DNA of 64,000 nt, taken from positions 496,001 through 560,000 of the forward strand of contig NZ_PIRM01000001.1 in NCBI RefSeq assembly GCF_003049735.1, in the 5' to 3' direction. Both the position numbers and the translations under genes were made by a program. How positions within the stretch are numbered: position 1 is the stretch's first letter; the number at the start of each line of letters is the position of its first letter. The notes below the pieces were generated by a model. That model was not told the DNA's origin. It searched no databases and saw only the letters and a list, made by a program, of their open reading frames with translations. The DNA is from Campylobacter concisus. Its GTDB lineage: Bacteria; Campylobacterota; Campylobacteria; Campylobacterales; Campylobacteraceae. Below, piece by piece: positions 44,108 to 54,346 of this stretch.

Positions 44108-45290
44108 AGTACTCTTTTAAAAAGGCTTCGGCCAGGTGAAACGAGCCAAATGCTAGGTAAATTTTGCCGTTTTTTGCCTCTTTTATATCGTTCATATCGC
44201 TTGGCTCAAACTCTCTATGCGAAATTTCAAGCTCGTTTAACGCTTTATTTATAAGCTCTCCGCCAAGCTCCCTGCCCTCGCAGTGGTAGTGATAAAGCAG
44301 CACATCCTCAACGACTGGCTTTAGAGCTGCCAAAACCGCCTTGAAATCTTTATCTAAAAATGAGTTATAAACTAGAGTTAGCTTCTTGTCACTAAACTCT
44401 TCTTGGCTAAATTTCTTAGCCACAGCCTTTGCGCCAAGCTCGTTATGACCGACATCAACGTATAAATTTGAAGCGATCTTTTCACATCTGCCACGAAGTG
44501 ATAAAGCGCCAAGCTTTTTGATATCTATGCTGCTATCTAAAATTTTAGCCGCAGCGTAGGCTAGAGTTAAATTTGATCGTAAAAACTCTGGCAGATTAAA
44601 TTTATCTGCATAGTTTGAGATCTCGTTTAAATTTTCTTTTGTTAAAATTTCTCTTGGAAAGCTCAGAGTTGCGCCTTTCTCGCTTGCGATCTCTTTTGCG
44701 ATAGCCACACTTATCTCGTTCATCTCATCATTTAAAATAGCTCTTTTCCCCATGGCTTCAAATTTGGTGCGTGAAATTTCTTCTAAGCTATTGCCTAATA
44801 TCGCTGTGTGATCAAAGCCGATCGGAGTAAAGATGCTTAGCTCTTTTTCAAAGACATTCGTCGCATCCAGCACGCCGCCCATGCCAGCCTCGCAGACAAA
44901 GTAGTCACAACCCTCAAAAAGCACCGCAGAAAGCAGTGTCATATACTCAAAATAGCTTGTTTTTATCTTGTACTCGTCACTTAAAAGAGCTTGCAAACGC
45001 TCGTGAGCTGCTTCTAAAATTTCATCGCTAGCAACCTCACCATTTAGCCAAAATCGCTCGTTAAATTTAAATATATGTGGGCTCGTGTAGTGCCCTACTT
45101 TTGCACCATTTTGGCTTAAAATTTGCGCTAAAAAGCGTCCAGTACTTCCTTTGCCATTTGTGCCTATTATGTGAATAATCTTAAATGGCTTTATGTGCTC
45201 TTTTATAGTCGCATACGCTCTAATAATTCTGCCATAATCAATCTCTTTGTAGTAAAGTGGTTTGCCATCAAGAAATTTAGCTAGGCTCAT
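44088..45290 (-). CDS. folC: Folylpolyglutamate/dihydrofolate synthase
   Basis: Adds glutamate to folates (and forms dihydrofolate from dihydropteroate). The 400-aa Mur-ligase-type protein has IHIIGTNGKGSTGRFLAQIL (P-loop), YTSPHIFKFNERF, EAGMGGVLDATNVF and LRGRCEKI; the last is the linker before the C-terminal domain. It starts at an ATGA overlap with the GGDEF-protein gene. Whether both activities are present cannot be told from sequence alone. Confidence 0.95.
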   Translation of the reverse strand: MSLAKFLDGKPLYYKEIDYGRIIRAYATIKEHIKPFKIIHIIGTNGKGSTGRFLAQILSQNGAKVGHYTSPHIFKFNERFWLNGEVASDEILEAAHERLQALLSDEYKIKTSYFEYMTLLSAVLFEGCDYFVCEAGMGGVLDATNVFEKELSIFTPIGFDHTAILGNSLEEISRTKFEAMGKRAILNDEMNEISVAIAKEIASEKGATLSFPREILTKENLNEISNYADKFNLPEFLRSNLTLAYAAAKILDSSIDIKKLGALSLRGRCEKIASNLYVDVGHNELGAKAVAKKFSQEEFSDKKLTLVYNSFLDKDFKAVLAALKPVVEDVLLYHYHCEGRELGGELINKALNELEISHREFEPSDMNDIKEAKNGKIYLAFGSFHLAEAFLKEYYASKGL

Positions 45291-46861
45291 TTTTCCTCGA
45301 TTATCTTTGGCATTACTTGATTTCTACCATTTTCTTTTGAGAGATAAAGCATCTTATCAGCAGCTTCAAGCGTCATCGTCTCGCTTAAATTTGCACTTCT
45401 TGTCGCTATGCCAGAACTAATAGTAACTTTAATGCGTTCATTTTTATAGATAAATTTAAAATTTTCTATCATACTTCTTAGCTTATCCCCAAATTTAACA
45501 CTATCTTTTAAGCCAGTACTTGGAAGTAAGATTACAAATTCTTCACCGCCATATCTACCAACAAAATCAACCTTTCTAGCATTTTTCTTAAGTACTTGAG
45601 CCACTGCTGAAAGAATAACATCTCCAGCCTCATGCCCATAAGTATCGTTTATGCTTTTGAAATAATCAATATCAACAAAGCATATAGAGTAATCAGTCCC
45701 ATAGCGTTTATATGCCTCTTCGATACGTTGAATCTCATTCATCAAAGCACGCTTAGTAGATACTTTTGTCAAAAAGTCTTCTTTGCTCTCCAGTTTAGCT
45801 TCTTCAAGCTCTTTTTCAAGACTATTCACTCTATTTTGAAGCTCTAAAATGTTAGCTTGCCTATTGTGCATCTCGATACCAAGCTCTTTGCTCTCGATCT
45901 CCAAAGCACCAGCGATCTCAATAAGCATGCTTTTTACTTGATCAATACTGTTTGTATTTAAATTTACATTTTTAAGATCATTTTTAATGCTTTTTACTTT
46001 ATCAGAACTACTTTGCGAACTAACCGCAATATCAGAAATTCTCTCGCTTATATTTTGCAAGACATTATTTAGCGAACCAACTTTTTCTATGATCTCTGTT
46101 CTATCTTCTTCTATTCTGCGATCAACAAATGCCTTTACCTTTTCTTGAAATTCTTTGCTATTTAAGGTTTTAGGATTTTGCTTCAAAGTACTTCTTATCG
46201 TGCTAAGCTCTTCATCAAGATCCTTTGTAATAGAAGGCTCAAGAGTAAGGCTTAAAAGCTGAATCAAAACATCCTCTTCGCCATCTTCATCTTTTTGTGT
46301 AAGAAATTTTTCAAGTTCAGAACTCATTGTCTTTAAATCATCAAAATTTCTAACACCATAATATTTCAAAAATTCTAAAAATTCAGTGTCATACGAGCTA
46401 ACAAAATCAAACCATCTAAGGCACATTTCTTCAAGATTTTTCTCATCATATCTTCTAGCAAGTAGCTGCATACTTTGCTCTGCTAAGCTTTTTGCGTCTT
46501 TATTGTGAAGCATTGAGATAGCTTGGAGAATTCTTCTAGCAAATGCGCTTAGTGATTGTAGTTTTTTATCATCAGCCGCAAGTCCTGCTCCTTGTTGAGC
46601 ACCTCTAGAGAGCCTAGCAGTCATAAAAGCAACAAGCTCATCGACCGTCTTTATATGAAGACTAAAGGCTTGATTTTTATATTCATCACCAAGCCTTGAG
46701 ATATATTTTTCTATCTTTTTACTCTCTTCTGTTGTAAAGCCATGTTTTTTAGAAATTTCATTATAGACTTCAGTGTAATTCTCTGGCGTTAGCATCAAAT
46801 GGCGATCTTTGATCTCATTTAAGGCTTCCTTGACTATTTGACTAACGGTTACTGCTGCCAT
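45287..46861 (-). CDS. GGDEF diguanylate cyclase with novel N-terminal region
   Basis: A 524-aa protein with a C-terminal GGDEF domain (about 355-520). The active-site motif is GGEEF at 438-442, functional in known cyclases, and the product-inhibition I-site R-K-V-D is at 429-432, five residues upstream. It is thus likely an active, feedback-inhibited c-di-GMP synthase. Residues 1-200 are helical (LTPENYTEVYNEISKKHG) and match nothing I recognise, followed by a long coiled coil (250-355, LELQNRVNSLEKELEEAKLE) that would dimerise it. No transmembrane or receiver domain. It lies between lptE and folC with 4- and 20-nt overlaps. Confidence 0.9.
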   Translation of the reverse strand: MAAVTVSQIVKEALNEIKDRHLMLTPENYTEVYNEISKKHGFTTEESKKIEKYISRLGDEYKNQAFSLHIKTVDELVAFMTARLSRGAQQGAGLAADDKKLQSLSAFARRILQAISMLHNKDAKSLAEQSMQLLARRYDEKNLEEMCLRWFDFVSSYDTEFLEFLKYYGVRNFDDLKTMSSELEKFLTQKDEDGEEDVLIQLLSLTLEPSITKDLDEELSTIRSTLKQNPKTLNSKEFQEKVKAFVDRRIEEDRTEIIEKVGSLNNVLQNISERISDIAVSSQSSSDKVKSIKNDLKNVNLNTNSIDQVKSMLIEIAGALEIESKELGIEMHNRQANILELQNRVNSLEKELEEAKLESKEDFLTKVSTKRALMNEIQRIEEAYKRYGTDYSICFVDIDYFKSINDTYGHEAGDVILSAVAQVLKKNARKVDFVGRYGGEEFVILLPSTGLKDSVKFGDKLRSMIENFKFIYKNERIKVTISSGIATRSANLSETMTLEAADKMLYLSKENGRNQVMPKIIEEK

Positions 46862-47381
46862 TTCTATATCCTTTTACCGCTAAACTTGCGATATACTCAT
46901 CAAAGGCCTCTTTTGATGCCTCTTTGATAGCTTCGTATTTTTGAGTATCACTAAGAACGCTATCAGCAAATCTTACATCTTTTTGACGTCTTGCGACACT
47001 AAAGTCATACTCGCCAGTGGCTGGAATATCAACCACGCTACCATCTTTAAATTTAGTCTTATAATTTAAGCTTAAATGTGCTTTATATGACGTAATGTAG
47101 CCAAATTCATCATAAATGATCGCTTCATAGCTTAAATTATTAACTGAAACTATTATCAAAGTATCAGCACTCTCTTTACTTGATAAATCTTTATTTAGCC
47201 TTGCGACCATACCCTCTTTTACGGCGTCTTTTATCCAGACACTATTTTTTGGCTCTTCTTTGCTGATAATCACATCAACGTAAATTTTATCGCCAACTAG
47301 ATCATGTGTGATCTTTGAAACTGGCTTATAACCACACCCGCAGATAAATATCGCAATAAAAAATGCTAAAAAATATCTCAA
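46842..47381 (-). CDS. lptE: LPS-assembly lipoprotein LptE
   Basis: A 179-aa lipoprotein (MRYFLAFFIAIFICGCGYKP, lipidated Cys16) with the G-C-G-Y start typical of LptE, the outer-membrane partner of LptD. The mature domain is alternating beta and alpha. It starts 3 nt after leuS, an arrangement that is also seen for lptE in E. coli (leuS-lptE), and that context carries part of the call, since LptE sequences diverge greatly. It overlaps the GGDEF gene by 20 nt. Confidence 0.8.
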   Translation of the reverse strand: MRYFLAFFIAIFICGCGYKPVSKITHDLVGDKIYVDVIISKEEPKNSVWIKDAVKEGMVARLNKDLSSKESADTLIIVSVNNLSYEAIIYDEFGYITSYKAHLSLNYKTKFKDGSVVDIPATGEYDFSVARRQKDVRFADSVLSDTQKYEAIKEASKEAFDEYIASLAVKGYRNGSSNR

Positions 47382-47384
47382 AAT

Positions 47385-49850
47385 TTATCCTTTAATGACA
47401 AAATTTACTAATTTGCCTTTTATATAAATCTCTTTTAAAATTTCTTTTCCTTCAAGCCATTTAGCTACGTTTTGCTTAGCTAGTTTTAAAATTTCACCCT
47501 CGCTCTCGCTTGCTGCCACTTCAAACTCAGCCCTTTTTTTGCCATTTACCGTAACTGCAAGAGCGATGCTATCTTTTACAAAAACCTCTTCTTTTACGGC
47601 TATCTTTGTGAAATTTTTTCTGCCAAAAAGCTCTTCGCTAAGCTCATTTGCGATATGCGGTACGATAGGCTCAATTAAATTTAAGATGATAAAAAAGCCC
47701 TCAGCATTTACATCTTCGTTATCTTGTGCATTTATGGCGTTTAGCGCCTCCATGCAAGCAGCGATTAGCGTGTTAAAAGCAAATGTATCACCAAAGACCT
47801 CAGTTGATTTTTTAAGCGCTTCATAAATTTTTAGCCTTGCAAATTTCTCATCTTTGTTTAAGCTTTCATGGTCTATCTCAGGCAATTTATCTATCTTTTT
47901 AATAGTTTGTGCCTTCTCCCAAAGCCTATTTAAAAACCTAAACGCGCCTTCAACTGCGCTGTCATTCCACTCAAGCTCTTTTTGAGGAGGCGCTGCAAAA
48001 AGGATAAAGAGCCTTGCCGTATCGGCGCCATATTTATTGATAATATCGTCAGGATCTACGACATTGCCCTTACTTTTGCTCATCTTTTTGCCATCTTTTA
48101 AGACCATGCCTTGAGTTAGTAAATTTTCAAACGGCTCATCATCTCTTAGATAGCCTAGATCTCTTAAGACCTTTTGAAAAAATCTAGCGTATAAAAGGTG
48201 CAAGATCGCATGCTCGATACCGCCGATATACTGATCTACATTCATCCAGTAATTCACGCTCTTTTCATCAAGCGCTTTTTGCTCCCACGTCTTCTCATCG
48301 CTTGCAAATCTAGCAAAATACCAGCTACTCTCCACAAACGTATCCATCGTATCAGTCTCTCTGATCGCATCCTGTCCGCATTTTGGACACTTTGTAAATT
48401 TCCAAGTTGGATGTTTATCTAAAGGATTGCCCTCGCCTGTGATCTCGACATCTTCAGGTAGCGCGATAGGCAAATTTTCCTCTTTTTCAGGCACTACGCC
48501 GCAGCATTTGCAGTGCACTACTGGTATTGGCGCACCCCAATATCTTTGACGAGAAATTCCCCAGTCTCTTAATTTGTAGTTTGTGATCCTTTTGCCCAAA
48601 CCATCTTTTTCAAATTTTTCTATTATGAAATTTTTAGCTTCTTCAGAAGTAAGTCCATTTATAAGCTCAGAATTTATAGAAATTCCATACTCAGAATATG
48701 CTTTTGAGCCATCACTTTCACCCTCGAGTGGCTTTACGACTGGTTTTATAGGAAGATTAAATTTACTTGCAAACTCGAAGTCTCTTTGATCGTGCGCAGG
48801 CACAGCCATGATAGCGCCACTGCCGTAGTCAGCTAGGATGAAATTTGCAACCCAAACTGGGATCTTTTCATTTGTGAGTGGATGAACGACATAAATTCCT
48901 AAAAATTCTCCGTCTTTTTCGCTCGCTTGACGCTCTCTTGGGCTTTGATTTAGGATTGTTTTTATCTTTGTCTTTTTATTTTCATCAATTTTATCACTCT
49001 CAAGCAATGCTTTTACGATAGGATGCTCAGGTGCAAGGGCTGTGTAGCTAACGCCGTAAATCGTATCAGCTCTTGTAGTAAACACTTCAAAGCTATCAAT
49101 TTTACCATCTAAAGCCTCTTTTGAAGCTTCATCAAGATAAAATTTAAACTCCAAGCCGTAGCTTCTGCCGATCCAGTTTTCTTGCATTGTGATTACTTGA
49201 TTTGGCCATTTACCTTCAAGAAGCTTCAGATCATCAAGTAGCTCACTAGCGTATTTTGTGATGTTAAAGTAATATCCTGGAAGCTCTTTTTGCACCACTT
49301 CATTACCACATCTCCAGCATTTGCCATCCTCCACCTGCTCGTTTGCAAGTACGGTTTGATCGTATTCGCACCAATTTATAATTGCATTTTTTCTATAAAC
49401 AAGCCCTTTTTCAAACATCTTTATAAAAAAGCTTTGCTCCCACTTAGTGTAAAGTGGATCAGACGTGGCTAAAATTCTCTTTTTAGAAAACGAAAAGCCA
49501 AGACTTGCAAGCTCTTTTTTCATATAGTCGATGTTTTCGTAAGTCCAAATTTTAGGGTGAATTTTATGTTTTATGGCTGCGTTTTCAGCTGGCATACCAA
49601 AGCTATCAAAGCCGATAGGATGAAGCACATTATATCCGCTTTTTCTATATGACCTAGCCAGCGCATCGCCGATAGAGTAGTTTCTCACATGCCCCATATG
49701 TATGCGTCCGCTTGGATAAGGAAACATACTTAGGATATATTTTTTTGGCAAGCTTAGGTCATCTTTTGGTTCAAATTCTTCATTTTTATCCCAAATTTCT
49801 TGCCATTTTTTTTCTATCTTTAAAGGCTCATATTTTCTCTTTTCAGCCAT
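47385..49850 (-). CDS. leuS: Leucyl-tRNA synthetase
   Basis: Charges tRNA-Leu. The 821-aa class I enzyme has the HIGH-type motif in [21 protein letters not shown] and [15 protein letters not shown]; a zinc-ribbon-like CxxC pair (CWRCGNEV), a second one in CKCCG and CPKCG, the editing domain ([20 protein letters not shown]) and the leucine-specific domain are all there. ATG at 49850 has AGGAG upstream. It begins a block with lptE, the GGDEF protein, folC and mfd. Confidence 0.98.
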   Translation of the reverse strand: MAEKRKYEPLKIEKKWQEIWDKNEEFEPKDDLSLPKKYILSMFPYPSGRIHMGHVRNYSIGDALARSYRKSGYNVLHPIGFDSFGMPAENAAIKHKIHPKIWTYENIDYMKKELASLGFSFSKKRILATSDPLYTKWEQSFFIKMFEKGLVYRKNAIINWCEYDQTVLANEQVEDGKCWRCGNEVVQKELPGYYFNITKYASELLDDLKLLEGKWPNQVITMQENWIGRSYGLEFKFYLDEASKEALDGKIDSFEVFTTRADTIYGVSYTALAPEHPIVKALLESDKIDENKKTKIKTILNQSPRERQASEKDGEFLGIYVVHPLTNEKIPVWVANFILADYGSGAIMAVPAHDQRDFEFASKFNLPIKPVVKPLEGESDGSKAYSEYGISINSELINGLTSEEAKNFIIEKFEKDGLGKRITNYKLRDWGISRQRYWGAPIPVVHCKCCGVVPEKEENLPIALPEDVEITGEGNPLDKHPTWKFTKCPKCGQDAIRETDTMDTFVESSWYFARFASDEKTWEQKALDEKSVNYWMNVDQYIGGIEHAILHLLYARFFQKVLRDLGYLRDDEPFENLLTQGMVLKDGKKMSKSKGNVVDPDDIINKYGADTARLFILFAAPPQKELEWNDSAVEGAFRFLNRLWEKAQTIKKIDKLPEIDHESLNKDEKFARLKIYEALKKSTEVFGDTFAFNTLIAACMEALNAINAQDNEDVNAEGFFIILNLIEPIVPHIANELSEELFGRKNFTKIAVKEEVFVKDSIALAVTVNGKKRAEFEVAASESEGEILKLAKQNVAKWLEGKEILKEIYIKGKLVNFVIKG

Positions 49851-49858
49851 TTTTTCTC

Positions 49859-50197
49859 CTAAAATTCTTCTTGAGCTTTGCTTGATTCTATTAAAACCAA
49901 GGCTAGTGAAAATATATTTGCGATGACTGCACCGATAGCTAACGAATAGCTAAGTGTTATATTTTCAGAGACTTGCAAAATAACAAAAGCTGGTATAAGG
50001 TGTAAATCAGCAACCAGCGAGCTTGCAAAAAGCTCAGCTGAGAGTAAATTTTTAACACCGATCTTAAGTAGCGTTGAAACCAAATTTATACTAGCTGCCA
50101 CAAAAAGGGCAATCTCGTTTTTATCATATAAAAATTCTGCCGTAGTCGTAAGACTCATCAATGCAAAAAATATGTAGATAACTTTTCCCCAGTTCAT
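49859..50197 (-). CDS. Hypothetical four-helix membrane protein (DUF6394-like)
   Basis: A 112-aa membrane protein, four hydrophobic helices with few charges; the N-terminus [49 protein letters not shown] arrangement matches a family found between secF and leuS in Campylobacterota (DUF6394, from memory). Function unknown. It is 9 nt downstream of secF and 8 nt upstream of leuS, which suggests co-transcription with the Sec genes. Confidence 0.65.
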   Translation of the reverse strand: MNWGKVIYIFFALMSLTTTAEFLYDKNEIALFVAASINLVSTLLKIGVKNLLSAELFASSLVADLHLIPAFVILQVSENITLSYSLAIGAVIANIFSLALVLIESSKAQEEF

Positions 50198-50206
50198 TAT
50201 CCCTCC

Positions 50207-51181
50207 TTACACAACGCCTTTCTCAAACATAGCACGCTCTTTTTCGCGCTCTTTTTTTATCTTTTGCTTTTCAGTTTCTCTACTTCTAAAATGCTCGATG
50301 CTAAATTTAAACCAGATAAGAAACGGCGAAGAGATGTAGATCGAACTGATCGTTCCTATGACAATACCAACGATAAGAATAAATGAAAATCCATGTATCA
50401 TATCTCCACCAAATAAAAATAACACAAGAACTGTCATCATCGTAGTTGCTGAAGTTAAGATAGTTCTTGAAAGCGTAGCAGAAACTGACTCATTTATAAC
50501 ACCTTCAATATCAGTTCGCTTGCTCTCTTTGATACCCTCTCTGATCCTATCAAAGATAATAATCGTATCATTTAGAGAGTAGCCAAGCACCGTTAAAACA
50601 GCCGCTAGCGTGTCCAAATTTACATCGATATCAAATAGCGAAATAGCACCAACAGTTATAACGATATCATGAATTTCAGTTGCAATCGCAGCTAGCGCAA
50701 AACGCCACTCAAATCTAAATGTGATGTAGATTAATATACCAATTAGTGAAATTCCAAGAGCCATCAAACCTTTTTCTCTAAGCTCATCACCAACTTTTGG
50801 TCCAACGATATCAACACGTCTTACTTCAAAATTTCCAGTATCTTTTAAAATTTGCTTTATCTCAGTGCCGATGTCACCAGTTAAATTTGAGCTTGAACCT
50901 GAAAATCTAATAACAGCCTCATCTTCACTTCCAAACTCAGTAACAGAGGCGTTTTTAAGCACTTCATTTGTGCCAAAAGCGTCGCGGATTTTATCAAGTG
51001 GCGCTTTGGTGTCGTATTTTAGCTGAATAAGCGTACCACCAGAGAAATCAATGCCGTAGTTTAACCCCTTTGTAGCAAGTAAAACAATAGAGCCAACAAA
51101 TAAAAATATAGAAAATGCTAGTGAAGCAAATCTAAAACGCATAAAATCATAAACTTTTGCTTTAGTAAAAATTTGCATCAT
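50207..51181 (-). CDS. secF: Protein translocase subunit SecF
   Basis: RND-family partner of SecD that uses the proton-motive force to complete export through SecYEG. The 324-aa protein has six helices, the GLNYGIDFSGGTLIQLKYD motif near the N-terminus and ALTVLGYSLNDTIIIFDRIRE in the membrane core. The start (51181, with a second ATG next) overlaps the secD stop by one base. Order yajC-secD-secF as in most proteobacteria. Confidence 0.97.
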   Translation of the reverse strand: MMQIFTKAKVYDFMRFRFASLAFSIFLFVGSIVLLATKGLNYGIDFSGGTLIQLKYDTKAPLDKIRDAFGTNEVLKNASVTEFGSEDEAVIRFSGSSSNLTGDIGTEIKQILKDTGNFEVRRVDIVGPKVGDELREKGLMALGISLIGILIYITFRFEWRFALAAIATEIHDIVITVGAISLFDIDVNLDTLAAVLTVLGYSLNDTIIIFDRIREGIKESKRTDIEGVINESVSATLSRTILTSATTMMTVLVLFLFGGDMIHGFSFILIVGIVIGTISSIYISSPFLIWFKFSIEHFRSRETEKQKIKKEREKERAMFEKGVV

Positions 51182-52761
51182 TAGCTCCTTTTATAACCAA
51201 ACCAAAGTTTGGTATTTCCACTTTTTTCTATCTTATCCATAGCAGCATCAAACATGCCATGAGTACCAAGTATAGCTGTTAGCATCGAAGCCATGATACC
51301 TATCGCCATTGTTACTGCAAAGCCTTTAACTGGGCCAGTGCCATAAGCGTAAAGCACCGCAACTGTAATGATAGTAGTTAAGTTTGAGTCAATAATCGCG
51401 CTCATAGCGTGCTCATAGCCCTTTTGCACAGCTGTCCTTATCGCTACACCTTCACGCAAAAGCTCACGTATACGTTCATTTATGATGACGTTTGCATCAA
51501 CAGCCATACCGATCGTTAGCACGATACCAGCCATACCAGGAAGTGTAAGTGTTGCTCCAAAAAGCGCCATAACAGCTACCAATATAACGACGTCGGCAAC
51601 TAGTGCGATATTTGCAAAAATTCCAGAAATTCCATAATAAACTAGCATAAATAGTACGACTAAGATAGATCCGGCAGCAAGTGCTACCATGCTTTGATTG
51701 ATACTCTCTTGTCCTAAAGATGGACCGACACTTCTTTTTTCCAGCATCTTAACAGGAGCTAAAAGTGCACCGCTTCTAAGAGCGATCGCTACGTCGTGAG
51801 CCTCATCAAGGGTAAAGCCGCCACTAATCTGACCGCTGCCACCACCTATTCTTTCATTTATAACAGGAGCTGAATAGACCTTGCCATCAAGCACGATAGC
51901 AAGTCTTTTGCCAACATTTGCGCCAGTAAAATCACCAAAAATTCTAGCGCCTTCTGAGTTAAGAGTGAAATTTATAATAGGCAAGTTATTTTGCTGAGAA
52001 AATGCAACCTTTGCGTCAGTTAGCATCGAGCCGTCAAGCACTGGGATATTTTTAACGACATATTTCACGCGGTCATTTTTAGCATCTTTAAAGATCACAT
52101 CGCCGTAGCTTTCAGCTTCAGCCTCGCTCATCGTATTAGCCTGATCTTGCCTTTTATCATCAACTGCCATAAGCTGTAAGTGAGCAGCCTTTGCGATAAG
52201 ATCTCTTGCTCTTTGCTCATCCTCTTCAGTCTTTATACCAGGAAGCTCAACTAGGATATTGTCTTTGCCTTGTCTGGCAACAGTTGGCTCAGCTAGACCA
52301 AACTGATCGAGTCTATTTCTAATAGTTTCAACAGCTTGCGAGATCGCATACTCGATCGTATCCGTTCTTTCTTGCTCGGTTAAAGATATGCTGTAATTTA
52401 AACCATCTTTTTTAATATCAAGCCCCTTTATCTCGGCTAGTGCTTTATCTACTTTTGGAGCCTCGTCGCCATCAAGGAGAGTAAAGTCAATGTTCTCTTC
52501 TTTAATCTTAAATTTATCAATTAACACATCTTCTTTTTTAGCATAATAATTTATACTTCCGGCTATTGATTTTATTTTTGAGTGAATAGCTTCGCTCGTT
52601 TCAACACCAAGCAGCATATGAAGGCCGCCTTGAAGATCAAGGCCAAGTGAAATTTTAGCCCCATTTTGAGTTTGAAAAAAAGATGGCACCGAAAAGCCAA
52701 AACCAAAAATCAAGGCTAATATTAAGATAACTAGCCTATATGTGACTCTTGCGTTACGCAT
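51181..52761 (-). CDS. secD: Protein translocase subunit SecD
   Basis: Larger SecDF subunit, 526 aa. The DLQGGLHMLLGVE motif, a periplasmic P1 domain (with TIRNRLDQFGLAEPTV and GKDNILVELPG), IALRSGALLAPVKMLEKRSVGPSLG and GMAVDANVIINERIREELR-type core (GMAVDANVIINERIRELLREG) are intact. Its ATG overlaps the yajC TAA (TAATG). Between P1 and the core it has an extra segment near 90-130 that is common in the epsilon group. Confidence 0.97.
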   Translation of the reverse strand: MRNARVTYRLVILILALIFGFGFSVPSFFQTQNGAKISLGLDLQGGLHMLLGVETSEAIHSKIKSIAGSINYYAKKEDVLIDKFKIKEENIDFTLLDGDEAPKVDKALAEIKGLDIKKDGLNYSISLTEQERTDTIEYAISQAVETIRNRLDQFGLAEPTVARQGKDNILVELPGIKTEEDEQRARDLIAKAAHLQLMAVDDKRQDQANTMSEAEAESYGDVIFKDAKNDRVKYVVKNIPVLDGSMLTDAKVAFSQQNNLPIINFTLNSEGARIFGDFTGANVGKRLAIVLDGKVYSAPVINERIGGGSGQISGGFTLDEAHDVAIALRSGALLAPVKMLEKRSVGPSLGQESINQSMVALAAGSILVVLFMLVYYGISGIFANIALVADVVILVAVMALFGATLTLPGMAGIVLTIGMAVDANVIINERIRELLREGVAIRTAVQKGYEHAMSAIIDSNLTTIITVAVLYAYGTGPVKGFAVTMAIGIMASMLTAILGTHGMFDAAMDKIEKSGNTKLWFGYKRS

Positions 52762-53033
52762 TATTTATCTTCGATCTTTTTAGCTACAAACTCGCGAGCT
52801 ATACGAACGATTACATCATCGTTAAGTTTAACTTTGATAAAATCATTTTCGGCTTTAATCACTTCGCAGATAAGTCCGCCATTAGTTATTATCTTATCAC
52901 CTTTATCAAGAGCTGCGAGCATTGCTGCATGGGCTTTTTGTTGTTTTTGTTGAGGTCTAATAACCAAAAAGTAAAATATGGCGAAAAGCACAACAAGAGG
53001 TAGTAATGATGTTAAAAAATCAGCGTTTTGCAT
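52761..53033 (-). CDS. yajC: Preprotein translocase accessory protein YajC
   Basis: A 90-aa bitopic membrane protein, SecDF partner. It has one helix (about 8-25, LPLVVLFAIFYFLVIRPQQKQQK, the signature R-P-Q) and a small SH3-like domain (GDKIITNGGLICEVIKAENDFIKVKL). ATG at 53033 has AAGGAAATCC upstream, so the start is firm. It overlaps the 5-prime end of the divergent lnt gene by 28 nt. Confidence 0.96.
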   Translation of the reverse strand: MQNADFLTSLLPLVVLFAIFYFLVIRPQQKQQKAHAAMLAALDKGDKIITNGGLICEVIKAENDFIKVKLNDDVIVRIAREFVAKKIEDK

Positions 53034-54301
53034 GGATTTCCTTATTTGTAAGATTTTTAAATGGGCATTTTAGCACTAAAATTATAATAAAAGCCTTTGT
53101 CGGTGCTTTTTTGCTTTCCAACTTTATTTTTTTAAGCCTCTTCGAAAATTTACTCTTAAATTTCATCTCACCGTTTCTAACTTTGACTGGAATTTACATC
53201 ATCATAAATTTAAGCAGAGCTGGTTTTTTTGCGGCTGGATTTTTCACAGGAATTTTGTGGTTTTATTGGATCAGCTTTAGTTTTATCTACTATGATTTGA
53301 TCTGGCTTATACCATTTGTCATCCTCTTTGTAGCCATTGTTTACGGATTTATGTTTTGGGTGGCTTCTTTTCCCAGTTTTGTCGTGCTAAGAGCTGTTTT
53401 ACTATTTTTAGTAAGTTACGTTCATCCATTTGGCTTTAACTGGTTTAATCTTGAAGCAACGCTTGCTTTAGGTGCTTTTGAGCCAAATATTAGAGGGCTT
53501 ATATTTATATTTTTAGCAGCCATTTCTTTGGGTTTAAAAGGTAAAATTTTAAAATTTATCCTAGCTTTTATCTGCCTCATCGCCGCTTTGCAGTTTAAAA
53601 GTAACGAGGCGAAAACTCTACCATTTGACATGGAGCTAGTAAATACTAATGTCGCCCAAAGGGTGCGCTGGGATAAAAGCTTGCGCATGAAATTTACAAA
53701 TGAAAATTTAGACTTGATAAATAGCGCCATAGCCGAGCAAAAACGCCTTATCGTGCTGCCAGAGAGCGCGTTTCCATTATTTATGACAAATGAGCCACTA
53801 CTTGTCGATGAGCTAAAAGAGCTTTCAAAACAGATAACTATCGTAGCTGGCGCGCTTGCTTATGAAAATAAGCAAATTTACAACTCCGCCTTTTTGTTTC
53901 AAGATGGCAATCTTAGGCGAATGGATAAGAAATTTTTAGTACCATTTGGAGAAGAAATTCCTCTGCCAAATTTTATGCAAGATGCAGTAAATAAGCTATT
54001 TTTTGGCGGAGCTAGTGACTTTAAAATGGCTGAAAATTTTAGCGACTATGAAATAGACGGAGTAAAAATTAGAAACGCTATCTGCTATGAAGCGACAAAA
54101 GAGGAGCTTTATAAGGGCGAATTTGACGTGGTCGTAGCTATCACAAACAATGGCTGGTTTGTGCCAAGTAGCGAACCTGTGCTTCAAAGGCTGCTTATAA
54201 AACACCTTGCTACAAAATATAATAAAGCAGTCTATCACAGCGTAAATGGCTCAAAAAGCGAGATCATAAAACCTAAAAAAGTATTTTGGGATGAGTTTTA
54301 G
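53006..54301 (+). CDS. lnt: Apolipoprotein N-acyltransferase
   Basis: Adds the third acyl chain to lipoproteins. The 431-aa protein has seven or so N-terminal helices, then a carbon-nitrogen-hydrolase domain with catalytic Glu in VLPESAFPLF, Lys in DKKFLVPFGEEIPLP and Cys in NAICYEAT. It is about 80 residues shorter than the E. coli enzyme. ATG at 53006 (AGAGG upstream) or 53009 lies within yajC; no other start exists before the first helix, so the two divergent genes overlap. A hairpin follows the stop. Confidence 0.9.
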   Translation: MMLKNQRFAWISLFVRFLNGHFSTKIIIKAFVGAFLLSNFIFLSLFENLLLNFISPFLTLTGIYIIINLSRAGFFAAGFFTGILWFYWISFSFIYYDLIWLIPFVILFVAIVYGFMFWVASFPSFVVLRAVLLFLVSYVHPFGFNWFNLEATLALGAFEPNIRGLIFIFLAAISLGLKGKILKFILAFICLIAALQFKSNEAKTLPFDMELVNTNVAQRVRWDKSLRMKFTNENLDLINSAIAEQKRLIVLPESAFPLFMTNEPLLVDELKELSKQITIVAGALAYENKQIYNSAFLFQDGNLRRMDKKFLVPFGEEIPLPNFMQDAVNKLFFGGASDFKMAENFSDYEIDGVKIRNAICYEATKEELYKGEFDVVVAITNNGWFVPSSEPVLQRLLIKHLATKYNKAVYHSVNGSKSEIIKPKKVFWDEF

Positions 54302-54313
54302 AAAGAGAAATTT

Positions 54314-54344
54314 AAAGTGGCTTTTTAGATAAAGCCACTTTTTT
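54314..54344 (+). terminator. Rho-independent terminator after lnt
   Basis: AAAGTGGCTTT (54314-54324), a 6-nt loop and AAAGCCACTTT (54331-54341) form a perfect 11-bp stem, with a run of six T residues. It is between convergent lnt and metK and may serve both. Confidence 0.8.
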
Positions 54345-54346
54345 GA

